Part shown: in pieces, positions 37,080-50,264 of the stretch | Numbering within the stretch: the stretch's first letter is position 1 | Layout of the letters: every line of letters begins with the position of its first letter | The notes under the pieces: generated by a model | The model's input: the letters and a program-made list of their open reading frames with translations, nothing else | What the model was told of the DNA's origin: nothing | Database searches by the model: none | Translations under genes and position numbers: made by a program | NCBI GenBank assembly: GCA_947846985.1 | Contig: CANTUZ010000007.1 | Span: 35,096,355-35,160,354, forward strand | Reading direction: 5' to 3' | DNA length: 64,000 bases | Source of the DNA: Fratercula arctica | Taxonomy: Eukaryota; Chordata; Aves; Charadriiformes; Alcidae

Positions 37080-40000
37080 AGAAAAGAAAATCAGAAATAA
37101 AGTGCTTAAACTGAGTCCAAATACCTTTAAGTCTGAATACTAGTTTTAAGAAAACTTCTGTAGATATCCTTATATTTGATGTCATATATACACAAGCTGA
37201 AAATTTATATCCTATCAAAAGGATAGCCATTTGATCCTTTAAGACTTTTCAATGTCTGGCAGGTGGGGGGGGTTTGTTTGGGTTTTTTTTCTTCTCTGAA
37301 AAAAATATTTTGTCAGCCTTTCAAATCAACAGTCAGATGTGCTGGAAGCTACTTGACTTAGAAATTCATCTATTACAGATGCACATTCTTTGTAATTAGA
37401 TTAACAGATGTTATTAACAGGCTTGGGGGTGTGGATATTCTAATATCTCATGAGATGGCAAGACAGTTCCATCTGTTTCTGGGTGCCAAAATGAGTAGCA
37501 ATGCTTACTTTTAAGCTCATTATCCTCCATGATAGAAATTCTTGACTATCCTAGTGGTGTCTGAATGTTAGTGGTAGTTTTATTAATGAGCAATACCTAA
37601 ACAGCATAAAGTGTAATTTACGAACTATGGTGGCAGTGCAATTTTTATGTGATCACAGCTTGTGTTTCACATCCACAGCAAGTTAAAATCTATTGTATTG
37701 CTGTGCAGGATTAACATATCTCGCACATAACGAGATGATTCCTTTTCTGTGTACAGCTAAGAGAAACGAATGGACAAATTATCTTTTTATGGGCAATAAT
37801 AAGTAGTCCACCCAGTATCTCTGTCTTCATTCATATAAGAATCAGCCAAAACAGTTTTTCCAGTCTTGAATAGTTCCACGCTTCCCCAAAATTGTTTAAA
37901 GTAATTGAGTTTTATTACTGTAAAAGAGTTTGGAACTTGGAAGAATTTGTTGTAAGCATAGTCATAAAACCTAAACTATTAGTAATTAAACTAGAGCAAT
38001 TGTTTATAGAAATTGACATGCATTCCAGGAGGATGAAGGTAATTGATTGGGATTTACTTATCTTGTTCTTAAACAACTCTTCTGTATATTTTTTTTGTTG
38101 CTGATGTATTTTCCAAAGGTTTCACTAATTTGGGAATGTGTACAAATTGGCTGCAAGTACATACAGTCCAAAAAGTTGATTAAAGAAGTTTCACTGAGAT
38201 ATGAAAAGAAATTTCTAGGTGTTTACTTTCCCTATTGAGTACTTAGTGTTACCATGTTTTATGAACCTTGTCTGCCCTTATTCAGTTCAGGATATTGAAG
38301 AAGAGTTTTAAAGGTGATTCAAGGTGAATTGTTTGAAACTTGCACTTTTCCTTCAACACTTTCTACTTGACAAGCTTAGACTTGCTTAAACTTATTCTCA
38401 CTTGCTGATGCAGGTATTATTGATTTGTACAGATCACTCTGAATTAACAGAAACACAAGAAGGCTGGGCTGGTATTTATTTACATGCCAGGGCATCCTGG
38501 TTTAGGAAGAAGAACAATTTAAAGTGTGTAGAAATATTGCATATTTCTACTTCGAATAAAGCACTTTTCTTCCAGCATCTTGGCACATAAATTATACTAG
38601 CGTGGCTGCCTGAGATTAAAGCTGCCTGACATCTGACATTACATTCACTGATGTGTAACTTTCCACCACCATACACGTTACCTCTGCGTTTGTCCCTGTG
38701 CTTAATCAGAATGAATCAATCGGAAGTATTTTTTCTGATGCATAAGATGACCTTAGCAGGTTCTGTGGAGGTCACAGTGAAAAGTGGAGGTTTGTCCACA
38801 ATAAACCTTGCTTGAGTTATTATTATAGCTATCTTAGAGTGCCGTAATAAATGAGAGTGAGTATGTGGATGTGAGACAGCATACTTCATTGCAGTTTCAT
38901 TTTGTTTCCCATCCTTTGGAACAAAGATTTGCTCATCCAAAATAACTTCTGTGTACTTTTTATCGTATTCAGAATAAGAAAAGTTTACCTTGCTTCAGCT
39001 CAAAGAGTGAAAAGAATATTTCAGGACATCAGTCAATCTAAAACTCACATAAGAAGTCTTTCTGGTGGTAATATTCAGCACTCAAACTGTTACTATACTT
39101 TGCTGAAAAGTGTTCAGACCTTTCTGAATTAGATTGCGCTTTTTGAAAAATGTGAATCTATCTGGATTGATGGTACGTTTATGTGTACATTATCTTCGCC
39201 AGTGTACTCCAATGGGGCATCTGTCTTTAATCTTACAGAACTCTGACACTGTGTCTCATAAGCATACAAATTGAGCAAGTTTCTTTTGCAAACTAATCAA
39301 GTTCCCACTGACAACCTGAGCCATCTTTCCATTTTAAGTGTGATAACATATTCATCGTTCTCTATCAAGTCATGACTAATGGATGGGAATATTAACATCT
39401 TTTATATGTTATTATCTAGCCTCTGGTAATCTAAGGGAAATAGAAAATACAGTTTTTAGTAGTAAAATCTGTGATATTCCTTCATTAAACAATTAAAAGG
39501 AAGTGGAGAGCACATGGAATGCACTGTCAAGTAATAAGATGTTTATGATCTGTATAATAGCCTAGCTATTATTCTTATAAATTGTTGACTGAATGGATGA
39601 TATTTCTATTAGGAGTTGTGCTAATATTTGGTGGTTTTATCCTTGTAACAGTGCTGAGTTCATAAAAGGCATGTCTGACTCAGCTTTATAGAAAGAACTT
39701 GGAACATAAGAGTGGTGAATGTTTAGAGAACTCCACCTGATCCATGGCTAACAAATACCACAGGAGTGTGTGTGAAGAGCAAGCCTATTAAAATTCTCCA
39801 TTTTGACCTATACATTATTCCTTATGCTTGTGACTTCCCTAAGGCCTTGAAACTGCAGTTATCTGCCTGTGGGCGTACCTATATATTAGTGCATAGATCT
39901 CTGACTTTAAAGGTTGCAAGGGTGGAAGTTTCTTTGTTTGTTTTAAGGTTCCGGTTTTGCCAGTTTAAGCTTCAGAGCTTGAGTGACTGCCTTGACTGCC

Positions 40001-40969
40001 TGCATTATTACTTCAGGGGGAACTGTGAACAATCTTGCATCTTAGGTTCAGGCTTTGAGACCCATATCATCCTCTTAAGTTAAGACTATGTTTCCATAGC
40101 ACAATCCAGTGCCACACGAGTGATATCTGCGCTGGCCTTGACACATGTGCAGTGCCATGGAGTTCTGCATAAGGTCATTTAACATTCCAGTACATGGAGG
40201 CTTTTTGAGCGTCTGTGGTTTAAAAAAATAGCATGCCTCCTGATTTAGCTTAATTTCTCCACTGCACCTGAGGTGGATGAAACTCAAGGCAGACAATCAA
40301 AAAGAAAATTTTCAGTGACTGCTGATGGGGTGAGTTAATTCAAGTGGAATAGGCTGGGGATAGGCAACAGTTTCTGTTATTGCTGGGTGTTATTAAGGGA
40401 GTTAGAGCACCAAATGCCACGTGCAAAACCTACTGATATTAGACCAGTTTGTCTGTTCCTAATACAGAAGGTAATCTGAAAATATATTGTGCATATTTGA
40501 CTTCTTATCAATATAACACTTGAACTTTTCAAACTATATATAGCCCTTTCATTTTTACTGAAGGAATGACTTTAACATGGGTTACTGGACTGGGCACATG
40601 GTGGTAGGTGAGATAATTAACATATTTCCAATTTTTTTGCTAACCTGGCTTACAATAATTTGGTCAGCATGCCTGAAAGATTTGGGGGTCTGCGTTCTTT
40701 GTTATAGTTTTAAGGTACCGATTTTTGGGGTTTTTTTTTCATTTGTCTTAAGTGTTTCTGGGTATTACCCAGTTTAAGATTGATATTTTTTGCTAGTCAA
40801 CAGGGCGCTACGTAAAACCTTTAGTGTGTCATTGTCTTCAAGCAGTCACAGCTGATCCGCTACCTTAACTAGTGTTTGGTTCGAGTTATTTTAAATTTCA
40901 GGGTTCCCAGTTCATCTGTAGTTTATGATCACATTATTTCTCTGGCACGACCCTTAGCCATTTCCTAGG

Positions 40970-41568
40970 CTTTAAGAAACCAGCTGGGAAACCAGGAGGC
41001 AGTTGTGCCAGAAGCCCACCCCGCCGCTCGCGCGCTCCTTCCTCCTCAGCAGGACTGGGGTGTGGGGGGGTGTGTGTGTGTAGAAAATAAGGTGAAAAGA
41101 TAAAGAGATAAAGACAGGGAGATTCCTTGCCCATGGGGCAAAACAGATTTGACTTGAAAAGAATTAATTTAATTTATTGCTAAAAAAAAAAAAAAAATAG
41201 ATTTGACTGGTTAGAAACAAAACCTAAAACACCTTCCTACCCGCTCCCCACCCCCTCTCCATTCCGGACTCCTCCGCCCTCTCTGGAGTCCCGCCTCCCG
41301 CCCCCTGCCCGGCCCTCGCTGTCCAGGGCTGTTTCTCACACTTTTCCCCTCAGTGCCCGCAGCGTTTTGCTCTTTCCCAAACCAACTTTGCCGAAGGCGC
41401 CGCCAGCCCGGCTGAGGGGCTCAGCTCTGCCCTCCGCTGGAACCGGACAGAACCAGCTGGAACCGGCCGTGTCCGGCGCGGGGCAGCCCCTCAGCTCTCC
41501 TCAGAGGGGACCCTGCAGCCCCTGCCAGCGCCTGGCCACCGGCACCCACGAGATGTGCTGGCATATCA
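40970..41568 (-). mobile_element. Endogenous retrovirus LTR (solitary, reverse orientation)
   Basis: On the - strand the layout is that of a retroviral LTR. A GC-rich U3 comes first (complement of 41400-41568), then a region with gcaaaacgctgcgggcactg. Next is a polyadenylation signal inside gcaataaattaaattaattc (complement of about 41160-41180), and finally a region reading caagtcaaatctgttttgcc then gaatctccctgtctttatct and tgctgaggaggaaggagcgc. These blocks match in order a repeat I know from bird genomes. No gag, pol or env sequence and no second LTR are visible, so it is a solo LTR or a remnant. It is far richer in G+C and CpG than anything else here. An A15 run at about 41182-41196 (T15 on the - strand) interrupts the 3' part. 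Edges are approximate and no target-site duplication was found. Confidence 0.72.
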
Positions 41569-41880
41569 GTAATCTTTAAATCACCCCACATCTCTGCTGC
41601 TGTGACTGCTCAGGTAACAGTTAACAAAGTAGTAAGATGTTTTTTACATGGACCTGTGGTAGGGAAAAGGATTAAAGCCTTGGTAATGGATTTCACGTGT
41701 CTCCTGAGAGCAGAGAAACAGTCAGACAAGTAATGCCCGGATCCAGCCCAGCGCAGGGCCCCGCTTTCCCCCCATTTTGACCTTGCTGCCCACACAACTT
41801 CCAAAGTGTGCCAGTGCCTGCAAAGCAGCGGTCTGCAGGGCCGAGATTCAGTGCTACGAGCAGGTCAAAACCAGATCCTG
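41569..41880. other. Spacer between LTR and CR1
   Basis: About 310 bp, more G+C-rich than the average of the window. It may include worn LTR-flanking or internal retroviral sequence, but I recognise no domain in it. Confidence 0.5.
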
Positions 41881-42150
41881 TGTAGGAACTAGAGGGAATG
41901 GATTAAAACTAGAGATGGGTCGATTCAGACTGGACGTTAGGAAGAAGTTCTTCACCATGAGGATGGTGAGGCACTGGCCCAGGTTGCCCAGAGAGGTGGT
42001 GGAAGCCCCATCCCTGGAGGTGTTCAAGGCCAGGCTGGATGGGGCTCTGAGCAACCTGGTCTAGTGGGAGGTGTCCCTGCCCAGGGCAGGGGGGTTGGAA
42101 CTAGATGATCTTTAAGGTCCCTTCCAACCCAAACCATTCTATGATTCTAA
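41881..42150 (+). mobile_element. CR1 LINE 3' end, 5'-truncated, young-looking
   Basis: It runs from gtaggaactagagggaatgg through the last ORF2 codons and the 3' UTR (tggaactagatgatctttaa then ggtcccttccaacccaaacc) to the diagnostic tail attctatgattctaag. About 270 bp is present. Start and end match standard avian CR1 closely, so it is among the youngest insertions here, comparable with the copy at 21.1 kb but in the opposite orientation. Confidence 0.94.
41884..42064 (+). pseudogene. CR1 ORF2 C-terminal fragment (about 60 codons)
   Basis: The final part of the CR1 ORF2 reading frame is intact in this copy. It carries [42 protein letters not shown] and DGALSNLV, then a TAG at 42062-42064. 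The open frame extends upstream to 41777, but everything before about 41884 is unrelated flanking sequence. The fragment has no catalytic residues and no start of its own, so it is not a gene. Confidence 0.9.
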
Positions 42151-44634
42151 GTCTCCAGATAGCCCTGAAAAAAGAGCAGTGCAGTCCATCATATTCAGTG
42201 AAACACAAAATATTGAAATGAGAGGCCAAATTCATTTATAACAGTGTTTATGCAGAAATCCTAGTACAGGTTAAGGTATCAGTCAGGAAATTGCACAGTA
42301 GTCAGAGTTTTCTGTCTGTGTTACAATATTGGCCAAATAGCTGACTGTTCCTAAAAACACTTGTCATCTTCTGAAAGGACAGAAGAAAGGATACAATTAA
42401 CTCTAAAATGGAGTTGTGGGAAAATTTCCACTTTTTTTTTCCTAAGCACAGAGAAGATTGCTTCTTGGGAACTGAAGATCATTTTCAGCACTAGTTCTGG
42501 GAGGTTGCATAGCCTTATGTGTAATATTTCTAAAAGTGCTCTAACATCTTAAAAATGATACAGACAGAAAAATTAGATTAGGTTTTCGAGACCAAAATGG
42601 TGGAGTATTATCTGTAATTTGAGGGGTAGGCTGTATGTTGTACTGACAAAAATACAAAACTGTCTCTAATTTAGGTGAGAATATTGGAATTAAGACTTCA
42701 ACAATTTTTTTTAATTATGAGGAATGAAAAAATGCAGCCTTCAAATTGCTGACTTCAGGAGGGAGAGAAAACTCGTTAAGCAGCTTCAAAAGAATTTGGT
42801 TAACCATGTGGAGATGATGCATGCATATGACCTAATATACACACCATATATTTCTCTCTAAAATATAGTAAAATAATTACATGCTGCTATTAAAAATGTC
42901 CCATGAAAGATCGATTGGATATTTTTTTCTTTTCACCCTGAACGCTATGATAAAAACAATATAATAATTATTAAAATTGCTTTAAAGAGGTATAAGTAGT
43001 TAAAGAATTTTAAATCCAGTCTTCCTAGTTTGGAGCTGCAGATAATATGAGTGCAATTCATGTCATTTAACCATAGAAATACTCCATCTGAAATAAAGAC
43101 ACAATTAGATAGACCTGTCTAGCTGAGATCAGAATCATGAAATGCAATTCTCATAAAAGGCCTTCAGTTCTATTTGCACCTTTGAAACTGTTCCTTTAAG
43201 GGATTGGAGGAAAGCTGAAAACCAGGACTCAAAACCCTAGAGCTTTCTTATTGCCACAAAGAGATAGAATTATCTTAGTTATAACTTAATTTTTCTAGGT
43301 TATAGCAAATGAATAAAAATCATGTTTTTCTGATATTTAGACAGCTTACCTAATATTTAAAGAGTGTTTGCTAAATAAGTATTTTCAGAGCAGTGCATCA
43401 TTTTCTGTATTAGAGTAATAATAATGAGTAATAATCCTGATAGATGACTGTGTTTGGTAGACCTTTATCATTCATATTGACAAAATAATTCAATCTATCT
43501 CCCATTTTCTGATAGACAACCTAGGTTTTTAAGCTGCATGAGAAAGAAGTCAAGTTAAACAGAACCGAATTTTCGAAGTTCCAAAGCATTAATTTCTCAT
43601 AATGTATAATGCAAGTATTTTAAGGTTTTTTTTTTTTTTTTGGAGTATTAAGCATAAAGTTTTATCAGTGCATGCAGTCAGGATCCTTACTGTAAAAGGA
43701 CTCTTAAAAATAGCCTCATGATATGAAAGTTTTAATATCGAAGGGCTGATTTTAACTGCCCTTCAGTTAAAAGCAAAGCAAGAATAGGTTTTCCTGACAA
43801 TAAAAAAAATGAACAATTAACAAGCAAAATCACAATTTCACAGGTAGTGGACCATCTAATGTATTCAGACTTTAAGAAAAAGAAAGACTGCATTAAGTTT
43901 TAATCAAATTTCACAGCTGCTGAAATATATTCATGCCATATTTGATTGACAAGTCTAACACAAATAACCCGATCTATAAAGAAAAGCGTTACATTTAAGG
44001 TCAGGCATGTCATTTTCATTTACCTGTGTTCAAAATGCATAGCCCTGAAAGGCTGTGGTTATTTCCAAAAGATTCTATTCATTTCCTTTATCAACTTCAT
44101 TTTTATCTACTATCCATACCAATGCTTCTCCAAAGGACTAAAAGGAGTCTGATGAATGCTGTGACTTTTTTGAGAACACGGTAATAATTCCTTACCTTCT
44201 ATTTGTATGTTATTTTCTTGTCTTCACATATTTAGAGATCCATTCAGCTTGCGTTTTGTATCAACTGAATTTCAATTCAGTGGAAATGTCCCTAAAACCC
44301 CACAGTTCATACAGAAAGTGTGCATTTTTGTGTTGTGTTTCTTTGGTTGATATCAGTATTCATTTCAGTAAGCTTTGTTGGTGAGGTGGCTTTCATGGAA
44401 GAGACTGAGATATTGTATGAAGGGTCATTGGAGAGGAAAACAGAAGAAAAATGGGTCTTGGTATCAGCTGAGACAAAACAGATGCTAAAACAATGAAAAG
44501 ATCTTGATTTATTCTGACTGTCAGCAGCTTATTGAGTTTTAATAACTAAAACAGTTCTCGGAATTACAAGAGGAAATTAAAAATAATACTTCTACAGGTG
44601 TTATCTAGATTTGGCCAGCTAAAGATGGCTATTC

Positions 44635-44648
44635 TCTAGATATCTAGA
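44635..44648. repeat. Perfect 14-bp palindrome
   Basis: tctagatatctaga equals its reverse complement. It is short enough to be chance in A+T-rich sequence. Confidence 0.8.
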
Positions 44649-47600
44649 AACATATTTTTTAGGCATGGACTGTTACTAAGAAGGAAGAAACTTTAAAAAA
44701 TACTTTTGAAAATAAAGTACAGGGACAATGGAAAAGCAGTGGGAGGGCATGATATGAGGAAGGAATGTCTGGTAGAAGATGGTGGGAAGATGTAAGTGTG
44801 CTAACTGCAGTGAAATTCCACCACTGTCAGAGAGTGGAACATGTAGTTAGGGTGAGAGATGACAGACCCTCTAAGTATCACGTGGAAAGCTCTGGCTTCT
44901 GGTTTCTGGCTTGTGAGTGACAAAAAAGAACATGGCATAATAATAACAAGCAAGACCATAGAGCTCTTAATGTTAATATATAATTATTTGCTAGTAACAG
45001 AAATTATTTTGGAAAAGCCTAAATTTACCTAGAACTGAATCACAATCTTTTCTTAAATTAGGGGATGGGACAAATAACTTACTATTTGAATTTTCAAACT
45101 ATCACTTTCTCATAAAATTGGTGTCTAGGTGTCTATGGTACGTCTGAAGTTCTGTGACCTGTGCCACGTACAGTTCCTTTACTAATAGTCTGGTATAATA
45201 GTACTTGTTGAGCTACTGCAGTCAGATCTTGCAGTTTCTTTAATATTCATGTGGGACATTCTCAGCCATGTCTGAAGGATTGGGTAGAAAGGTAGAATCT
45301 GATAGATGATAAAAGAAACAGGAGAGTAGGGAATTCTGTGCGAGTCAGCTCTGTATGTACAATTGATTAGTGCCCAGCATCAGATTCCCAAACAAAAAGC
45401 ACCTGTGAGATGAAGGAAAAAATAGCCAGTTGGATGCTGGAAAATGTTTAATAGGGTTAAATTAAATATTTAAATTCGTGAAGTTTTCATATAAAGTTAC
45501 TTATATGTCAGAGGCACTGGAACACAAGGAATTTTTCTGAAGTAGTTGTATGCGTTTTCCTAACTACATTTTAATGATAATTATGTGAAGGACTTATGTA
45601 GTATAACAAAAAAACATTTGATAGGATTGAGGTCATTAATTACTGAAGAAATTTTAAGTTATATAAGAATTGGTGCCGGTGGAAGCCTGTTCACTGTAAA
45701 ATCCATCTGATTGTACTAAACTCATGTTCTGGTGGATGAAACTTTTGGGCTTGAAAAAAGATCATCCAGATGTGCTAATTATGCTCCCAGCAGTAAGGAA
45801 TAATGCTTTTCATCAAGTTGAGTTCTATATGTGGGGTTTGGTATTTTTATTTTGTTTTGCTACATGTACCAACACACAACCAAGGCATAAGGTATCTTAA
45901 AAATCTTTGATTCTTAGTATTGCAACTTAGACAGACACAGAAAGGTGCTGAAGCAGGTGCAGGAGTGCCTATCTGGATCACGTTACACAATCAGATATTC
46001 TGTTTTATTGGACCTTATTTAACAGACATCTGCAGCAGCCAATGGGGCAACAGTAAAATATGATTTTTCAAGTACTTTTGAATGTTGTTACATTTCCAAA
46101 TCAGTTAATGTTGTTTTGAGGAAGTTGTGTTGCCGTGTCAGTGGCTGTGCTTAAAAATAAGAAATACAGGAAATAGATGGTAGTCTGGTTTTCAGTATGC
46201 TTTCCTTGATTTTATGACCTCTTCCCCTAGTGTTTCTGACTCTTTTAACAGTGGCATAGAGAAGCTTCGTACACATTTTTTTTGCTATATTTGTTGAGTT
46301 TTAGAACAAATATTATCATAGTGAATGCACAAAATAGTCTTTCTATGCACTGAATAGGAATTTTTAATTTCATACAACATTAGCAGCTTGCTGTAGTAAG
46401 TCTTCAGACACTGCATAGCTCAAAGGTACTGAAGCAGAGATAAGGAATATATACTTTTGTTTGAAAAATTAGACAAAATGTCCATGCCTGTGTCTGTATG
46501 TAACCATGAAGATAAGGTAAAGAAGTGTCTCTTAATAGTAACATTTATATTTTGTGCTTATAAGACATCAAATACATTACATTTATCAATGAATTGTTAA
46601 AACCACAAATGTCCATATAGTTCAAACAACAAACAGTGACTAAAAGGAGTAGTGAATTTGTAGGCAGACAACTTGTGGTGATTCTGAATCAGAAAGGATT
46701 AATCTTATTTCAGGTATCTATGACAAGAATGAAATGAAGTTGCCACCAAGCTGCTCCTGCCAGGCCTCTGTCTTTGCTCAGCTAGACACTAGAAAGGTTG
46801 TGGTTAGATGATTTATGTGGTCCACTCAGGATCCACCAACATCAAATAGTTGTCTTGTTCGTTTGACCTGTCTTTTGGTCTAATGAAAGGTTACATTTTA
46901 TAAATTAAATATTGTGTTAAGGGGCTGGGGGGAATCTTTAAAAAATATTCCTATTGATTGTAATAATTCCCAGAGTCAAATAAAAGTGAATTTTACCTGC
47001 AGTATATGATGGCAGATGGGTTTGTTTATTACCACCTGTTCTATCTGAGTCAGCAGCTGTATTTGTAAACTGGTAATACAGCATTTAGTAAATGGCCAGC
47101 TTTCTGCACTGATTTCAGGGTATTTGGGCTGAAAATCCCTTCCTTCTGAAAATAGTAATGATTTATGTAGAGTGCTTTCTTTAGTTATTGTATGAAGCTA
47201 CCACTTTATTCGTCTAAAATAGGGAGACATGTAATGTTATAATTTAGTCCTATCTCAAAGCAATTAAACCAATCTCTATTAAGCTTAGTCAATGCCCATT
47301 AAAATTATTTCAGACATTTGCGCTTTGCTGGGTTCTTTTTTAATGAGCCTGGAAAAAAATGATAAATGATGAGATGATAAATCCATTAAACTAGGTCTGT
47401 TCACATACTACTTTTACTAATTCTTTGTATGTTTTTACCTCTGGGGGCTACTCATATCTTTCTCAGTAAATACCTTTTAACTTTCAGAACTACTTTGTGT
47501 GCAAAGTAATATAAACATTAATGGAAATATAAAATAAAACAATCTAAGGATTGTACTCATCTAAAGGTCATATTTTTTTCTAGTTAAAGACAACACAGTA

Positions 47601-47788
47601 GATGATTAAAAGTTTAATATTCAGTGAGTTCTTAGCTCTCACTGTAGCACTGTTTATATACTAAGCCAGGACAAAAGTTGATTTTCTTAATTTAAACCTT
47701 GTACAAAGAAATCCTAAGTGACTTCATCAGAAAGATGAACTGATGAGAATAGAAAGATGTTAGAAAACTAAGAGATTCTATAAGTAGT

Positions 47789-47808
47789 ATCTGTATCTGT
47801 ATCTGTAG
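47789..47808. repeat. ATCTGT hexanucleotide repeat, three copies
   Basis: tatctgtatctgtatctgta is a small microsatellite. Confidence 0.9.
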
Positions 47809-48214
47809 TAACCTGAAATTAATATTAAACTAAATGAATTCATTCTATGACAAAATAATAGTTTATGTAAATAAGCACTCACTAAACGGTGTGTCCGTAT
47901 TACTGTGAGAATTTTAAATACAAAGCACCAAGTTTTTACTTTTAATTAGAAATGTTTTCAGAACTTTGTGTGGCACTCAAGTCCCTCAAGGAAATACCTT
48001 GTAGAATTTCTTAGATATAATTTTTAAAACATATGCTGTGCTATACTATAAAACCTGGTTTAGAAACGGAATACAATATTGTGAGTGTACATACAGCAAA
48101 CGCATCTTGTGTCTAAGATGAGGAATTCTAGTCTGTTTAATTGGGTTTTTGTTTGGAAGCAGTTCTATGTTGTTCATCAGCATTATTTACTATTTTTTAA
48201 AAAAAAAATTGTAA

Positions 48215-48312
48215 TTTTGCTGAGCTGGAGGGACCAGAGCTGCACGCAGCATTCAAGATGCAGGCTCATCACATATTTATATGGTGGCATAATAATATTT
48301 TTTCATCTCTTC
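48215..48312 (-). mobile_element. CR1 fragment (old, reverse orientation)
   Basis: The + strand gctggagggaccagagctgc, gcattcaagatgcaggctca and tttatatggtggcataataa match the complement of an internal CR1 ORF2 segment. On the - strand a frame reads HLECCVQLWSLQL, the CR1 block HLEYCVQLW. Both ends fade into unrelated sequence, so it is a short scrap of an old insertion. Confidence 0.75.
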
Positions 48313-50264
48313 AATGCAGTTTTTTTCTCCTAGTAAAGCAAATTGAAGTCCCTGAAAAAACAGAGGGGTGGGAGGTGGTAACATCATGAAACAACAGCTG
48401 AAATCCATGTATCAGATATTGTAAATTGCAAAGCCTGGTAAGGAGTTTCACTGTTTCTGTCCCCAGACAACTGTTGAACAGGAGTAGTTAGTGACTTCAG
48501 TGGAAAAGAAGGATCCTCTTGATGCCCTCTAGAATACTGCTAGAAAGCTGGCTTGATACTGAGGGCTTGCCTGTCAGAAGCATTAAGAAATTCCCAATTC
48601 TACTGAGATTGAAAAGTAAATCTTTTATTAAAGGATTTAATATGTTTATATTAATTTATCATGAGAAATTAAGTTTGTTCCGTGGCTGCCATAACTTTTA
48701 TGAAAGAAGGATTAGGTTACATAAACAAAACAAAACAAAACAGCATCCCTTACTGAAATAAAGTGTTTTCTCTCTGTTTCCTTAGATCTTGCTCTGCAAG
48801 ATGACAAAATGTTTTTGCTAAAATATCCATTTCATGTTTAAAAGCACTAGAATAATAAGCTGTAGAATCTTAGGGAAATAATGCGTGGTATTAAAAAGAC
48901 CCGGCAAAAACAAAGGGTTCGTCTGGGAAGAAAATAATTCTAAAATTTTTAAGAGATATCTATATTCATTCTATAACTGAACATATCCAAGAACAGTGGT
49001 GGCTCAAATAGTCTAAACTATCCTGAGAAGTTTTTCCAAAATATCAGAAAATGCTGGCAATACCAGGAAGGATTTGCTCTCATATTTAATTTGGGTGGAC
49101 ATAAGTATACATTTTGTGAGTCAGAAAAATTAAAACTAGCAGGAGGAAGGGACTTTCATGAGCAACCTGCAACACTTTCTGTGGGTTTACAGAAATTTGA
49201 AACTGCATCAATGAATAAGTAGATATAATTTTACTTTTGCTCTTTCTTTGATAGGTAGTACTTTGATAATATAAAGAAAGAAATTTCCAAAGCTTGCTTT
49301 AGCTTCGTCTTGAGAATTTGCTCACACTGATATCCAGGTCACTTAAACACAGATGCACGGATATATATAATCAAAACTTGAATTACAGAAGATCTTTAAT
49401 GTCAGACTTTTTTCTTTCATGTCCCTGTGCATGGAATTCTGAAACTGTATTGGTTTCTAATTCTAGAAACTAGTTGCATTTCAAATTGCCAGAGCAGTTC
49501 AGGTGAGGTGGTAACTGGTTGCAGATACCTGAGTAGTAAGTACAAGTCCCTTATACTCAGGACGGAGTTGGGTGATGGCTGCTCTGTTAGGTCCATGGCA
49601 CCAAAATGCAGGGAGCAGACTGAAGAACAGACGGCTCCTGAATGCTCAGTCTTTTATATAAATATGGTAATGAGGATAGGTTTGCAAAGCAGAGAATGGC
49701 CTTGGAAGTATGTGAATTGTTTATCCAGTCTCTTTCCTTCTTCAGAAGGGTGGCAGGATTGAAACTTTGGGCATACTAGAGCTGCAGATTACCAGAGAGC
49801 TAGAAGATCTGGGAATTTTAAAAGCCTAGAGATGCTGATCCCTCTTGGCTCTTGTTTTAAAGGCCAAATAAATGGAGCACCTGCTAGTGCTTGTGCTTTT
49901 TGCCAGAATAGTAGAGGCAACGTCTGTGCCCATCCAGGGCTAAAAATCTCACTTCAGAGAATACAGCTCTTGTCAGCAAAGCAGAATTCATGCGTAATAG
50001 AAACTCATCTGTCAAAGATATAAAAAAGGGGTCTTAGAGAAGAAATGGAGATCTAAATGTGCCATCTAAAGGCAGCAGACAACAAAATTTTTCAGCTCAG
50101 CTGAGCGGTCGAGAGTAGCAGAGACAAAAGCTCTTTTGTAAGTGCTTTAGATAAATGCAGAACAGAGAGAGTTTAAGGTGAACCTCTATGAATACCACTG
50201 GATAAAACATTCTTAATGCCATTGTTCTGGCATATAAATGCATATATATGCAGTATGTGAATAC
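48313..50264. other. Noncoding stretch, no gene seen
   Basis: A (AAAAC)n tract lies at 48724-48742. Open frames of 111 codons (49427-49762) and 80 codons (48519-48761) show no motif and no splice context I would defend. Confidence 0.6.
48724..48742. repeat. (AAAAC)n microsatellite
   Basis: Four AAAAC units follow ataaac. Confidence 0.9.

Larger units (their letters stand above)
33906..40969. other. Long noncoding stretch, no gene seen
   Basis: Seven kilobases without a coding frame of interest (maximum 105 codons at 39766-40083, no motif). It contains the G-rich tract at 34155-34222, a T19-20 run at 35633-35652, a perfect hairpin at 37053-37079 and an A14 run near 36260. The 34300-34440 part is very A+T-rich with alternating TA. 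Confidence 0.6.
42151..48214. other. Long noncoding stretch, no gene seen
   Basis: No frame above 70 codons. It contains a T16 run at 43626-43641, a palindrome at 44635-44648 and an ATCTGT repeat at 47789-47808. The 47240-47400 part has the texture of a conserved noncoding element and is discussed as a finding. Confidence 0.6.

Noticed and set aside
41367..41579. 70-codon + strand frame in GC-rich DNA
   Set aside because: It lies inside the LTR in antisense; GC-rich sequence has few stops, so open frames are expected.
41777..41883. N-terminal part of a 95-codon frame running into the CR1
   Set aside because: Only the CR1-derived end has homology; the upstream part is flanking sequence that happens to be open.
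49427..49762. 111-codon + strand frame
   Set aside because: No recognisable motif and no splice or promoter context; the length is unremarkable for a window this size.
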